From Neurospora tetraspora (Eukaryota > Ascomycota > Sordariomycetes > Sordariales > Sordariaceae): a stretch of DNA of 64,000 nucleotides. This document shows, one piece after another, positions 41,568 to 54,465 of the stretch. The position numbers were made by a program, and so were the translations under genes. The stretch lies in contig NW_026944385.1 of assembly GCF_033439725.1 (NCBI RefSeq), positions 124,001 to 188,000 of the forward strand, read 5' to 3'. Under the pieces are notes generated by a model. That model did not search any database. It saw only the letters and a program-made list of their open reading frames with translations, and had not been told where the DNA came from. Position 1 is the stretch's first letter. Each line of letters starts with the position of its first letter.

Positions 41568-44500
41568 TGTGTGTATCGGTGTTGTCGAGGGTATCAAAAA
41601 ATGCGATCGCTGGTGCTCGTAAGCGTCTCCAAGTAATTGTCGTGGGTGGTTGTTTACTCTGAAGATGGACTGAAGATAGCGTAATGACGGCGCGAGCGAT
41701 AAGATAACGCAGTAAGCTCGACAGCGATGATGGTCTGGGCGGTGACAGATGGGCGTCTGGGGAATAGCTAGCGGATCGGCAGCGTCGCGTAATGCTGGGT
41801 TTGGGTGATTGATGGAATCGAGTTGGCAATGTTCGTTCGGGGAAGTAGATATGATATCAGATGTCGAGTCGAAGATAGAAAGTGTTGTTGTTGGACTTGA
41901 AGAAGCTGGACTGGATGGAAGGGAAACGAATGGGTTGGATGTCTGAGGTGACAAAGACAATTACGCACTAGACGAGCTGGTTGGAGGGTTGATTGATGGC
42001 GGCGGGATGGTCGGATGGCAAGTGATCAAGCATAAATCGTAAAGATGATGAGATGATGCTTGTACCGTACAACCTGTCGTGACCTGGTAACTGTACTTTG
42101 TATACCAGTCGTCGCCAGTGTTGTCGGTTGCCGGATGCAATGGAAGAGATGTCAAATCAACAAAGTGAATGCAGATGAATGCAGCTCCGCATTGGCGTCA
42201 ACTGTTGCCTGCCGCCCTGAGCACTTGCTTACATCATTATCCGACTGCCGCGATTGCAGCCAACCAGAAGTAGCTAGAGCGCTCTGATGAGCTAAATGTT
42301 AGGAAGATATCGGGATCACACACTTCCGGTGCGAATGTCTGTTAGCAGATTATCGTCTACCTAACTACGGCAGTATACCCTCACGATCCTCATTCCAGCT
42401 TTTGGGTTGCAGAAGCTTTCTCCGCTTGCAACCTTCGATTTCTCTTTCTGTTCATGGCTCATGCTGACTTGTCGCAACTTCATCACTTTTCGGTTCGACT
42501 CCGGGATGTCGCATCCCTTCTTTGAACTCAGTCGCTCTCGTCGACCTCACCGTCAACTGGATCGTTACGCATCTTCCACAATGGCTTGAATCATACGGTT
42601 GCGGCTGGCGAGTTCGGTCAACGGGCACCAAACGAGACGTTTCTTTACGCCTGCCAGTTGGTAGCAGTCACACAACGAGGGTGGAAGGATGGGCGTGAAA
42701 GGATGAGCGTGGTATCTGTTCACAAGATTCAGAACCAAGGGAATCACCGAGACCAAACACATGTTCACTCACCGAAACGAGTGGACCACTTCGATAACCG
42801 AACAACCTACTCCTTCGACCGAGGAGAAACTAGTGTCTGAGCAATGGCCCCTAGGTTGGTGTGGAAGAGCGGCAGGAGCTACGGATGGCGAGCATTGCTA
42901 TGCCGGTGAGTCTACCTGTAGCGAAGCGCGATGCCGTGAGGATGGTGCAACGTCGATGTGAGCCTGGAGTTGAAGCAGGGCAGCAAGACGACGAGAGTAG
43001 AGATAGCTAGGAACCCATATCGGACCTTGGGTGAGCGTGCGAGGGACCTCGTGGAATCGGAGACTGCCCTGGATATCAGTGAGGCCACCATGTGTTGGGT
43101 AGCTATACCCCGAGATATCCGTCTCTCTTTTCCGCTTTATTACCGGCAACATCATGAACTTCAGTTGTTTACTACCCCTATTTTAGCGCCCCCTAGTTGC
43201 CGTGCTTCCGCGCGCCCAGAGCCGCCCAGAGCCGCCGAGTCCGTCAATTCGGGCTTCTCAACCCGAGAGTGGAGTCTTGGCTCAAACCCCAAGTGGAAGA
43301 ACATGTGCTGTCATGCCGTGACATGCCGTCAATTGCGAGTCTCCGAAATGGTCGGTTCCGGCGTTTGTCGTGTGTTACCATAAACAGCAAAGCAAGGAGA
43401 GTTGGACTTGGCGAAGCGGCGGGCAGCAGCCAGCAAGCAGGCTGTCGAGTCGCCCAGAGAGCATTACTCCCAAGGTTATTTACCCTTTTTTCAACATGTT
43501 TTTTCTTGTCGAGTTCTTGGAGTTGACATGGCACTCTTGACTTAGTCATCGATACGACTATCACCATCACCACAGCACCCGAGAAACATAGGGCGAGCAT
43601 CATCTGCCCAGCAAATGCCCAGCAACGCCCAGCACACGCACAGCACACGCACAGCACACGCCCAGGCTTTGGCCAAGAAGCAACTCGTTACCGCCAAGGA
43701 GGCTCGATTGACGGTTGGCAGCCCGCCAAGATCACCGCCAAGGATGGGCCAAGGGTGAGCCAAGCAGCTTGGGCGATCCGTCAAAGGGGAAACAGAGCGA
43801 AACCCATTTCCACCTAAAAAGCCAAGTCACCTGAGCCTCTGGGCGTTTCCTGGGCAGCTGTATCTGATACTACTAGCAGTTGCGGCGGCGTTGTTCGGTC
43901 GTGGCCCGCCTTGTCACAGCGAGTCGTTTGCTTTTAGAATCGTTGTTGTTTGTTTTCCCATTTCTTGGGAGGGTCTTGGGCGGTCTTGGGCTTTTCTTGG
44001 GCTTTCAATCCATGGCAAAGGTCGGTGGCAGCATTGGCAAGAAATATTGGCACCTGGTTCAAAAAGCGAACTTGCGCCCGCTTCTTTTCTTTCTTTCCAT
44101 GTCTGACATTTCTGGGGTCTTGTTGATCTCTCCCTTTTGTTCATCCCATTCCCATCTCGTCATCTGTCAAACATAGTGCAACACAGATTGAATACAACAA
44201 CGATATAACAACAACACCAACGATATAACGACAATCAACTTCAACCATTGCGCACACTGCATTTCGGCACTGGGTTATTGGGGACTTGACCAAAGGAAGC
44301 GGTAAAGCACCACGATAACAAGGAAATCGAAGCAAAACAGGGAAGAGGGCCGGAGTACATGTCAATTATTTGGACGAGTCTGTCACCCACATCCGATTTG
44401 GCATTTCAAAGGGAACGGGGCATTCGAGCACAGGAAAATCGGACAACAAAAGAGTCGGAACGAATTGCACCATCACACCAAAAAGTCGGACCAGCACCGA

Positions 44501-44717
44501 ACGTCGAAAGTCGGAACGGTTGCCCGTATCGACATTGACGTCGAACGTCGGACGGGGCCTGGACCTGGTTACTGGGACCGCCGCCGCCGCACCGTCCCGA
44601 CCTCCTTACCTCATCCGGTTCGGCACCGCTTCGGGGTCCACTTTCATCTCGGCCATTTTTGACCAATCACACGCCACGCATATCATCAACACCACCACAT
44701 CAACGACAACAAGGAAA
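41568..44717. other. 3.1-kb intergenic region between divergent genes
   Basis: Long probable promoter region of the Tcp11 gene and of the four-TM protein gene. A 10-bp unit (AGCACACGC-type) is repeated about four times at 43,630-43,665. No supported gene. The long leader may contain upstream ATGs for both genes. Confidence 0.5.
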
Positions 44718-46115
44718 ATGGAAACGAGGATATCACAGGACAGGACTGGGAATAGGGATGTGGAGGAGGGGTTTGAACAGTACCACAGCCAGACACAGAC
44801 GACAACAACGAGTGGGAGCAAAGAAAGGCAAAGATCTTCGTCATCAGTCAAAGGAAAGTTGTTGACAGCACGAACGACACTGGGCATCCTCTCGATAATA
44901 CTGGCGGTAGCGATCCTTGGAGTCGTCGGTTATATGGTGGGGAAGTATGGGGATAAAGGGTTTGCGCACGTTAGTTTTGTGTTTGTGGGGATCACGGTAC
45001 GTTCTTTTCTCCTTTTGTCTTTTGTTTACTTTGCTGTTTCAGTTCATCATCAGAGCTCACCTTGAGCTTTATGTTACATGGTGCAACGGTGTCCCTGTTG
45101 TTACTTGTTGTTCAACGCCCACCAGTTCGTCTCATCACACACCTCGCTCATAACCCCAACCCTGGTCTCCATCTCTTTCCTTTTTCGACCTTCAACTCCT
45201 AGCATCATCAACACCCCCCCTTCCTCACCATCATCGGATCTATCCCTACCCCATATCACAACCCCCCTTCCTACCTTCCCCCATCTCCCATCCCCTCCTC
45301 CTCTTCTTGCCACCATACTAACCCCCCACCAGGCAATCTCCACCCTAATCTGGCACCTCCTCGACTTCACCACCCTCCTCTGCCTCCGCGACCGTTTCCG
45401 CACCCTCTACCCCGGCGCCTACGTCGGCGTACACATCTGCATCTCCCTCGCCTGCATCGCCACAATGGGCTACGTCGGCATCTGGGTGTCCACCGCCGAC
45501 GAGGAATCCGATCGCGATCTCGACCTCGAGCCCGACGCCGTCGCCGTGCCGCCTATCGTCGAAGCGCTGGCCACCAAGTACCACACGGCTGGCAGGGGCC
45601 TGAGAGGCAGGAGAGGGAGATTGTATCGACTGGGGATCACGTTACTGGTGGTGACGGTGATGATGTTGTTGATTAATTTTGTCCTGTCGATACTGGCGTG
45701 TAGGGAGGTGCGGAGGAAGGACAGTGCGGTTAGGGAGCAGGACGGGGAGGGTGTGGATCCGAGCGATCCGGCGAGATATCGGATTCCTGCTGCGGGACGG
45801 AGAACGCGGGCCCGTGCTGCACCACGACCACGGGTACCTGAGAACCAGTTCCCGGGGTATGTGGTTACTGTCAACGATGGACCGGTTTTTTCGAGGCCAC
45901 CACCGGCGGCGATGACGGGAGCTATGCCGCCGAGGGGAGTCGATTTGGGTGTTGAGATATCTGGGAGTCACGAGGATGAGTGGGCGATGAGGAGGGATAG
46001 GAGTGGAAGCCCGACGGATATCGATTTGACGCCGGTTAGTCCGGGGAGTAGTGAGATGACGGAAGCCCTGACGGAGAAGGATAGTGGGATTGGGATTGGG
46101 AGGTCTGGAAGGTGA
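44718..46115 (+). CDS. Four-transmembrane fungal membrane protein
   Basis: Exons 44,718-44,996 and 45,333-46,115, joined over a 336-nt GTACGT..CACCAG intron (branch-like ACTAAC before the acceptor), giving 353 residues. The splice joins FVFVGIT to AISTLIWHLLDF and forms a continuous second membrane segment, which is the main support for skipping the open sequence inside the intron. Predicted membrane spans: about 54-74 (LGILSIILAVAILGVVGYMV), 84-110, 122-145 (VGVHICISLACIATMGYVGI) and about 188-213 (LGITLLVVTVMMLLINFVLS). The C-terminal about 140 residues are cytosolic-like, Arg/Pro-rich. This is MARVEL-like topology, but I do not assign the family. A smaller internal exon near 45,043 is an alternative. 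Confidence 0.65.
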
Positions 46116-47368
46116 GGCCGGAGAGATCCAGCCGTCAAGAGTAAGACGGAAAGAAGGGCTGTACACAGTTTACACGCGGGTTTCTACGACGGGGTGTATC
46201 TGGTCTATCTGCACATGGAGTATGGTTTTGGGAGTATGTATGCGTCGGGAACATTGGTTGCATAGCGTAGCGGTTTTTATTTTTGGTTTCATGACGGCCG
46301 TTGGTTCATCTTGTACTTGGGTGAAAGAGGAGAACTCAGGGTAACTCGGAGTTTCGAACTGAACGATGCTTTACAACTACATGGGCACTCTGCAGTCACG
46401 TAATCTGCTCCCCATTCAGAGCACATGGTGTGATCAAGCATATCATGGCCTTTTTACGTCCAAGTTAACCACCCGTGAAAGACTGTGGTCACGATCAGGG
46501 GTGTCACGTGTAAGACCCCACAGACATGGCTCTTATCGATAAGCGCCATCAAGGTTCTTGGATTTCACTGATGCGCCCGTCAACTTCAGCGACTTCTCAT
46601 CCAACACACAACCTCACAACACCAAACACAAACAATACCTGGCAATCACATCCATTTTTCTTCACTTTCAGGCTTTCCTCCTCCAAGACCTCAAAATATT
46701 ACCATGGCGATGGCTTCACCTTGGCGATTGCGCAGCGCGAGCTGAGCCCTAGCAGCTGACTGAGGGGCTCGTCACAGCGGGTCACAGGTCATTTCAGCGA
46801 CTGAGGGCATCCCAAGACCTGAGGCCAAGACCGACGTTCGGTTCGGACGACGACCGTTTAGTCACGTTCACGGGTATTCGGATAACGTTGGAATACGGAG
46901 ACATTTCGATCGCAATGATTGAGACATTGTGTCTGATACATGTACGACTGGCCGGACTGGGACACAAGCGTCGCCCATCTCAAGGACACGAGGCATCGTT
47001 TCTCATGTGGTACCTCTACGGCTTCGGGTCTCACTACTATGCTGAGTCCCCTCGTTAAGCTGGGGCCTTCGACGGTTTTGATACCGCCCTCATGCTTTCT
47101 GGATACAAGAATCCAACATTGAACCTCACGTCATTTTTTCTTTCGTTGTCCGGAACTCGTGGTTTTCTGTTCAAGAAAGATTTCTATGCGGGGATATATA
47201 CCTTGCCAGGCTTTCTCAACACCGTCGGTTGACGATTCATCAGTATGTTGAGAACTTGAAATTCTGAAGCGTCCGGTCCAGTCATGATACCATCAACAAG
47301 AACAACTCAACAACTTAACATCCCAACCCGCTAGCGCCCAAGGAGTCACTTAACCACCACACCTTAAC
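46116..47368. other. Intergenic, no supported gene
   Basis: Region between two converging genes. No motif recognised apart from one GGTACCTCTA at about 47,011. Confidence 0.5.
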
Positions 47369-49726
47369 TTAAGCATGTCCCCCACAGCACGGCGCCAGCT
47401 TGCCTCCCTCTCCTCCAACAACCTTCTTATCCTTCCCACTGCTCTCCCCCTCCGCTTTACTACCCTCCCCTCCCAAGTTCACCCCAAGCAGCTTTTCCCC
47501 CAGCTCCTTCACCTTCTCACCTACAACCCCTCCTACTTTCCCAGCCTGAGCCAACATCTTCTCACTCAACCCCACACTGCAATTAACCTCCTGCCTTGAC
47601 TCCCCCACATCAAGCGCCGGATTCTTCTCAAAGAAATTCGCCGGCCTCATCACCACCCTCGTCGTCTCAACCGGCATCACCGGGAAATCCTCCGTTCTGG
47701 GCACGTGCTGCAACCCAAACTGTACCCAAACCACCGGATCATCACCCGTTTCCTCCAACCGGTCTTTGCGCTCAGCCCAGCTGCGCACACCGGTGCCGCC
47801 GCGGGATTGGTTCGTGTACTTCCCGCCTGCGTAGAGTTCTCCCTCGCGGTATTTGGTCACGTACACGCTGTGATCTGCGAACTCGGCGCGTTTGTGGTGG
47901 AACGAGGAAGGGTGGGCGAGGATGGGTTGCATGGGCGGGATGTGCAGTTTATATCCCGCGGGGGAGTTGTTGACGGGGTTATGAGAGGATGGGGACAAGA
48001 TCTTGAAGACGCGGCCTGTGGAAGGGGAGAGGTCGTACCCGCCTGATTCCAGGATGGGGGTGGTGGCGAGGGTGTAGCCTGTTCCGTGCGGGTTTTGGGA
48101 ATTGGCGGACGGGTTGGAGGGGTCGAAGGGGAGGGGATTGCATTCTTCGTAGACGATGGAGTTGCGAGGGCCGGTGGAGGGGGAGAGGAGGGGCGTGGAG
48201 GAGGTGGAGAGCATTGGGTCGATGCGGAGGGAGAAGAAGTGTTGGTGGTAACCGGCTAGGACGCCGGGGTGCACGATGGTGCCGTAGGGGTGCGGAGTGT
48301 GCGAGAGGGAGAGGTCGACGGGTTGGGTCGACAAGATGCCGGTGGCGCGGGCTTCGTAGGCGAGGTCGGCTGAGGTGTTGAAGACGAAGGAGAGGATGTA
48401 TTCGTAGTTGGAGACGGTGAGAATGGTTTGGAGGACGAGTTCGCGCTGCCGGGTAACGACGGCTCGGTTGGTCCGGTAGTTGGTGTGCTTCCAGCCTATG
48501 CCGGCGTCTTGCTCGTGGACGCAGATGACGTTGGGCATGTTGACGGGGGAGCCGCTGCCGTCGGCGAGGACGCCGGAGATGTAGTAGATGGAGCCTAGAC
48601 AGTCGCATCCCAGTTTGAGGTTGTTGGCCATGATGCCCGCGCCGGCGTCACCCAAGTCGAAGGCGGCTTTGCGGTGGAAGGGGTGGCGAGGATCCGAGTA
48701 GGGGATAGCCATGTCGGAGAGGGAGAGGCGGTAGAAAAGGGGCTTGTTGTCGTAGTGCACGTCGTAAAGAACCATGCCTTCGCGCTGGTTGAAGCCGACC
48801 TTGAAGTCCCATTTCTGCCAGCGAATGAGCCGGCCCATGTCGGAGAAGGGTTCAACGGAGAAGGAAACCCCCTCAGGCTGGACGACTTGAAGAGGCTTGA
48901 GGTCGGTGCGAAGAGAGGCTTGCGCTTCGGGGATGTACTCGTTTGGTGGACGGGATTGCCATGGTTCCAAGGGCTTAACCTTCTCATCGAGACCGGTGGG
49001 AAGGATATCGACACGAATGACCTCCAGAGTGGCCGGATCGATGACGGGGGAGATGGGAAGCGGGAACGAGTAGTGGCACGAATCCGGCTCGGACGAGTTG
49101 TTGGGATCCCGCATGTAGAGGAAGCATTGCATGACACGGAGGTCATCGTAGAACTTGCCAGACTCGTCCTTAACGCCATCAGCGCCGTAGATCCAGGGGT
49201 CAATAACGATTTGGGTGCCCTCTGGCAGTTTCAGCTTGGCGATCTCGGCTTGCACCTCGGGATGGGCGAGGAGGGTCTTCTCCACTGCCATGATCTCCTC
49301 TCCATCGCTGTTGGCATGTTGGAAAGGTCCCAGCTTGGCATTGCTTTCGACCGTGTTCTTGGTCAAGTTGACGACGGCTTCGTGGACGTTGTGGGTGCCT
49401 CGGAAGGAATAGACGACAAAGGCCCGTCTGTCGATGTCCAGGGGTGTCTTTCCAGCTCTCTCGGCAACAAGGTAGGGCATGAGCTCTGCCTTTGCTGGCT
49501 CGAGAAGGGTGATGATCTTGAAGTGGCATTCTGTTCCCTCGGGCCATGATGCCTTGATCAGAGACGAACTCTGCGTGATCTCGGAGGCACTGAGGGGGCC
49601 AAGGGGATGAGATTGGTATGCCGGGGGTGGGGCGTCTGGTGGTCCATTGCTGGCGGCGTTGGCTACACTCAGCGGCGCATGGCCGGGCTCTTCTTTGCTG
49701 TTTCCTTCCTTGCTGTTGGCCGTCAT
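47369..49726 (-). CDS. Copper-containing primary-amine oxidase
   Basis: Single exon, 785 residues. It should oxidise primary amines to aldehydes, releasing ammonia and H2O2, with a topaquinone cofactor. The self-processed tyrosine is in the consensus TVSNYEYI (Tyr441), the catalytic-base Asp is Asp357 (AAFDLGDAGAG), and copper ligands are His494 and His496 (YHQHFF) with His674 (LQHVPRTEDFPVMP). No signal peptide is visible; the N-terminus is hydrophilic (MTANSKEGNSKEEPGH), suggesting a cytosolic or peroxisomal enzyme, but no clear C-terminal peroxisome signal is seen (ends CCGGHA). The C-terminal Gly/Lys-rich tail beyond the catalytic domain is longer than usual. Its ATG lies about 180 bp from the start of a Ty1/copia element, which may affect its promoter. 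Confidence 0.95.
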   Translation of the reverse strand: MTANSKEGNSKEEPGHAPLSVANAASNGPPDAPPPAYQSHPLGPLSASEITQSSSLIKASWPEGTECHFKIITLLEPAKAELMPYLVAERAGKTPLDIDRRAFVVYSFRGTHNVHEAVVNLTKNTVESNAKLGPFQHANSDGEEIMAVEKTLLAHPEVQAEIAKLKLPEGTQIVIDPWIYGADGVKDESGKFYDDLRVMQCFLYMRDPNNSSEPDSCHYSFPLPISPVIDPATLEVIRVDILPTGLDEKVKPLEPWQSRPPNEYIPEAQASLRTDLKPLQVVQPEGVSFSVEPFSDMGRLIRWQKWDFKVGFNQREGMVLYDVHYDNKPLFYRLSLSDMAIPYSDPRHPFHRKAAFDLGDAGAGIMANNLKLGCDCLGSIYYISGVLADGSGSPVNMPNVICVHEQDAGIGWKHTNYRTNRAVVTRQRELVLQTILTVSNYEYILSFVFNTSADLAYEARATGILSTQPVDLSLSHTPHPYGTIVHPGVLAGYHQHFFSLRIDPMLSTSSTPLLSPSTGPRNSIVYEECNPLPFDPSNPSANSQNPHGTGYTLATTPILESGGYDLSPSTGRVFKILSPSSHNPVNNSPAGYKLHIPPMQPILAHPSSFHHKRAEFADHSVYVTKYREGELYAGGKYTNQSRGGTGVRSWAERKDRLEETGDDPVVWVQFGLQHVPRTEDFPVMPVETTRVVMRPANFFEKNPALDVGESRQEVNCSVGLSEKMLAQAGKVGGVVGEKVKELGEKLLGVNLGGEGSKAEGESSGKDKKVVGGEGGKLAPCCGGHA

Positions 49727-49909
49727 GTTATGTTGTTGTCCGATGTTTGTCTGGATGAGTGTTTTTGTCTTGAATCACAAGGTCCTTATGAGCAGAGGAA
49801 GTAATGTTGATGACATGAGAACAGCGGGGTAAGTATCACAAGTCTTGGGGAAGATAAGGTTGGATGGTAAGGTAACATGGAAGTGACGAACCGATATCAT
49901 TAGAGAACT

Positions 49910-52900
49910 TATCTAGCCAGTAAGACGAGGGTTCTGTAAGAGGACTAGCCTCCCAGCCACCCCAACAGCGCTGCAGACCTTCCTAATACTCTGGGATCCC
50001 CCAACCTATGTATATAGTCTTTCTACTCTATACACTCGATCAATACAATGATTAACCTATAATTTCTACATTTATATAACCGTATAATCTAATAATTAAT
50101 AATTTGAATTCGCAATCCCTATACTATACGAATATATTTAAAAGTACGAAATCTATCTATACAACCCCATATACGACCGAAACTATATCCCTATCTAAGG
50201 AATCTACTTATAAATCTAACCGACCTTACTTCAATACCCCTTTAAAATTCTATAAATAAAATAATAAATTCCTAAAGTACGCTAAAAGTTTAAACTTCAC
50301 TAATTATTTATTAGGCTTCGAATTAACCGTTATTAAGCCTTAAGAATTGCGTTATTCTAACTACACCTTTAAAATTATAATTACTCGCCGTATTAAAAGA
50401 GTTCGAAAATCCTTCCAACGCTTTAAAATTAGGCTCCTAATTTATTATACTCCAGCAGCCTTTAATACTACTTCTATAATTATTAGCGAAGACCCTAATA
50501 ATAAAATCGAAGTTACTAACCGGTCCGAAGAAAATTAATTAGCTGATACCGTTATCCAATTAATTAATTTTAACCCCCCCGCCGTTAAAGAATACAAATA
50601 CAATAACGCTATATATAATAACCGCTAAAAAACCTACGAATTGTTTAAGATTAATAATACTAACTTTCGAAAATAAATGTAGGAGACCGTATATTTAAAT
50701 TATAAAGCTAATTCCTTTACGCTTCTAAAATTTATTATTATATAGTATACCTAGGTCTATAATATTTATAACTACTATAAAAAAAATACTATAATCAAAG
50801 TACGCTAATATTATTATAATTATATTAAATCCTTATCGAATAAACCTAATAAGAGTTCTAATAGAATAAGTAAATAGATCGGTAATTAGGATTTAATTAT
50901 AATTAACGTTATATAATATAAAGTTTTAAAGATTAAAATGGCCGTTATTTAATTTAAAAATCTATTAAATTATTTAAAACCTATTCGTTTTAATTAAGTA
51001 TCCGGAATTTCGAAATTCTTTAACGAAAAAATTACAGTTAATATTTTTAATTTCCGTATTATATCTGGGAACTTTCGTCGTAAAGGTCTATACAAACGAC
51101 CTCTAATTATTATAGCTAAGGTTAAGGGGTATAGGGGAGCGTTTGGAATAAGTATTATTTTTAACGGTTTATAAGGTAACGATATTAAAGATGAGGACGT
51201 TCGATTTAATAGAACCTATAAATAATATAAGAAGAAGCGCAATACGAAAATTAAAAATTATTCCCTTCGCTGTAAAATATATAAGGAAGGTATATATATT
51301 ATTAAATAATATTAATATATATTCCCCGCCCTAATTATAGTTATAAATCCGCGTTAGAAACTTAACAAAAAGATTTAAAATAAGGTTATAAAGAACTTTA
51401 AAAATAATATAAAATTAAAAAAAGAGGTCGAAGTTTACAAATGAGAAATAGTAAGGTAATATACCTAACCCCTCCCCGGATTTAATAATAAGAATAATTA
51501 ATTCTCTAACGAGAATAATATTTATAAAATACTATTTATATTATAGGGCTAGCCTATAACTATTATCTGATCGTGGTATCACTACGGCAATGGTTGCCGG
51601 GTTAATGTACGCTCTCTAATTAGCTATATTACTATAGCCAATATTGTACCGCCTCAATACTGAGGCGGCAAGTAGGTTAATTACGTATACGTACTATACC
51701 GCTAGGTTTATCCCTTACGAACTACGTATATATTCTATAACTTCCTTTCTTCCTTATATAAATATATAAATTTTAATTTACCCCCAACGTTTAGTATTAC
51801 CTTGCCCCGTAATAATTATTTACACCTATTATTACGCTGCGAACGTATATTATAAGGAAGAAGTACGTCGTTTAGTATAGTAATTGCAACGCCATTAATC
51901 GCCGAAAAAATCTCGCAATAAGAGGAATCTATAATTTTTAATAGCAATATTATTATTACCGACGTAGGGATTTTACTAGAAGAATAATAACTATTACTAA
52001 TATATACTTAGAAAGACGTCGACGTTCTAAACGCTTTTTAAAATACTAAACCCGAGATCGCTAGCGAATTAGAAGGCTTTATTTAAGCCCTAATAAATAG
52101 AGAAATTTATTTTATAACTTTAAATAGCATCCCCATAACCTTACTTTCTTAGAAACCTCTTTAAAGAAGTAAAGTAAGTTTATTTTAATAGCTATAAAAA
52201 AATAGAAATTTAGGTAGAGGTCGATAGGGACGAGTTAAAGATTAAGGGGAAGTAGTTATTCGATTATATATAGGTATATATATATAAGTTCTTTAAAAAC
52301 GGTAAATTTAATAAAGTTGAAGTATATTTCGTTGTACGAGGAGACTAATAAAAGAAGGAAGTAGGGTAAGAAACGTATACTTCTATATTCGCCGGCCAAT
52401 CCTTCTGTACCTTTATTATAGTAGTTATATATTTTAATTTTAACTTTATTTAATATTACGCTATTAATACTTTTATTAATATTTATATAAATAAAGAAAT
52501 GTATATATATATACCCCTAAAATACTTAGTATTAAATAAAGTATTAAATATTATAAAAGTACTATACGGATTATAACGTTCCCTGCTTTTCTAGTAATGT
52601 AAATTTATTAATCGTTTATTGCCCTAGGTTTCGAAGCGGTCCTAAAGGAACCTTATATTTATATTAATAACCCCGTATTCGCTTTGTATTACGTTGATAA
52701 TATTATTTTTGCCTTGTACCGTAATAAAAGCGAGGAAGCCTATAAATATATAAATAATTTTAAATAACGATATTATTTTATTAGAGGTAAAGAATTATAA
52801 TAATTTCTAAATATTGAAATTATACGAAATTATAGAGTATAAAAGATTTAGTTATTTTAATAATTATACTTATAAACGATATACCGCTTTATAAATAATA

Positions 52901-53951
52901 AAAGAGTAATATAGCTACTTATAACCAATATCGAGTTCGTACCTTTTAAAAGTAAAGTATTTAGTAAATTAATATACTAATATCAAGTTAAAATCGGCTC
53001 TATTCTCTACGTAACAATTATAACGCGACCGGATATTACCTTCGTTATAATCCGCTTCGCTAAATATAATTACAACCTTAATCTAAATTATTATAAAATT
53101 GTAAATATAGCGCTATATTATAAAAGCGAAGATACTTTATAAATTGCATTAAATATATCCTTTACAAATAATTCTATAAATCGAAAAGATTTATATAATT
53201 TTACAATTAAACTCTTTAATAGTTTAATATATTAGGAAACTACTAAATCAACGATTATAATTATATTAATAATTAAAGTAAACTTTATTACCTTTTTAAA
53301 TGTAGTAAAGGAAATTATTTTTATAATATGTTTAATACGAAGCTTAATTGTAAGATTCGTAGATCCCATCCCTATTATCGATTTTAATAATAAATAAACG
53401 ATTAAGGTAATAATGGTCGAAGCTTCTAAACTAGTAATTAAATTAAAGTATGTAAATATTTATAAGTATTAGTTCAAATAGGAGGTTATGATTAGGATTA
53501 TTAAAATTAAGTATTTAAAAATAGTAAAAATACCTATAAACGGTTTAACGAAGGTATTATTTGTGTAGAAGTATATAGAATTTAGGGGATTGCTAGGAAT
53601 AGTTGTAATTAAGGAAAAGAAGGGGAAAAAAAGGATATATAATAGATTATATTAAGTTAGAAGACGTAGAGGAAATAGTTAGAAATGGGAAGACGATGTA
53701 TAAATAGTTTCAACTTCATCCCCGAAAGGGATTTTAATTAGGGAGGTATATCAATTTGGTAAGCTATATTTAACTAGTAAAATAAGGGTTCTATAAAAAG
53801 ACTAGCCTCCCAACTACCCTAACAACGTTATAGACCTTCCTAATACTCTAAGATCCCCCAACCTATGTGTACAATCTTTCTACTCCACACACTCGATCAA
53901 TACAACAATTAACCCATATTCTCTACATTCACATAACCGTGCAATCTGACA
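49910..53951 (+). mobile_element. RIP-degraded Ty1/copia LTR retrotransposon
   Basis: A fossil. LTRs of about 185 bp lie at about 49,910-50,094 and 53,767-53,951, both containing GACTAGCCTCCCA and GATCCCCCAACCTATGT. Interior parts read on the plus strand in copia order: a gag-like region (about 50.2-51.4 kb, with a zinc-knuckle-like stretch near 50.76-50.81 kb), a reverse transcriptase region with a YVDD-type site near 52.7 kb, and a copia RNase H region near 53.0-53.5 kb. A purine-rich tract precedes the 3' LTR. It is very broken throughout, with dozens of breaks and high AT content. No clear 5-bp target duplication; at about 4.0 kb it is shorter than most full elements. The outer edge of the 3' LTR is the least degraded part. 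Confidence 0.85.
51563..51845. repeat. Less degraded block inside the copia copy, possible solo LTR
   Basis: Within the AT-rich island this stretch has higher GC, a perfect palindrome (TACCGCCTCAATACTGAGGCGG, counted without its flanks), a TATA-rich segment, and ends near CCTTGCCCCGTAATA. It interrupts the copia order and looks like a separate insertion, perhaps a solo LTR. Clean target duplications were not found. Confidence 0.35.
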
Positions 53952-54360
53952 GGACGCCATCTCGGACTCCAAATCGACGAGATGTATCGCCAAGATAGGA
54001 ACCCGAACTTGTACGTAACTGCCTTCTAGCCATGGTTATTCCGCCTCCTGAACCCCTCATTATCGTCGTTCACGACAACACTGGAAAGGAATGCCGGAAG
54101 TGGCTAACCATCATCACCAAACATTATCCTGAAGAGGAAACAAACCCCAGCACCCATTGCCCCGCATCTGCTCCGAATTTACCCCGCTCATCGTTGCGAT
54201 ATCGTCGAATGGCATGCTGTCTGACATTGACTGTCTTAACGCAGTTTCCAGACGAGCAAAAAAGCAGGTGATGGTTATTTGCAAAAATCCCACGAGAAAA
54301 GGAGAAGTAAACAAACCAAGTGGAGATTAGCAAAAACGACCAAAAATGCCGCAAAAAGTT
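53952..54360. other. Short intergenic region
   Basis: Flank between the copia 3' LTR and the tRNA. Nothing recognised. Confidence 0.5.
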
Positions 54361-54465
54361 TGGGACCTGGGAGGCTCGAACTCCCGACCTCAGGATTACT
54401 CTGATATTTCACCAGATCATAGAAAGCTATGAGACCTGCGCGCTAGCCAACTGCGCCAAGGTCCC
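54361..54465 (-). tRNA. tRNA-Met (anticodon CAU), with intron
   Basis: The acceptor arms GGGACCT/AGGTCCC pair fully. The D-arm is GCGC..GCGC and the T-arm is GGGAG TTCGAGC CTCCC. The anticodon loop reads CTCATAA, giving CAU after removal of about 31 nt just 3' of the anticodon. The mature part resembles elongator tRNA-Met rather than initiator. It lies about 410 bp from the copia 3' LTR. Confidence 0.9.

Noticed and set aside
45043-45153. Extra internal exon in the four-TM protein gene
   Set aside because: It joins with a good acceptor, but no matching donor returns to the downstream frame, and skipping it gives an uninterrupted membrane span.
48674-49549. 291-codon plus-strand frame
   Set aside because: It is antisense to the copper amine oxidase and reflects its codon usage.
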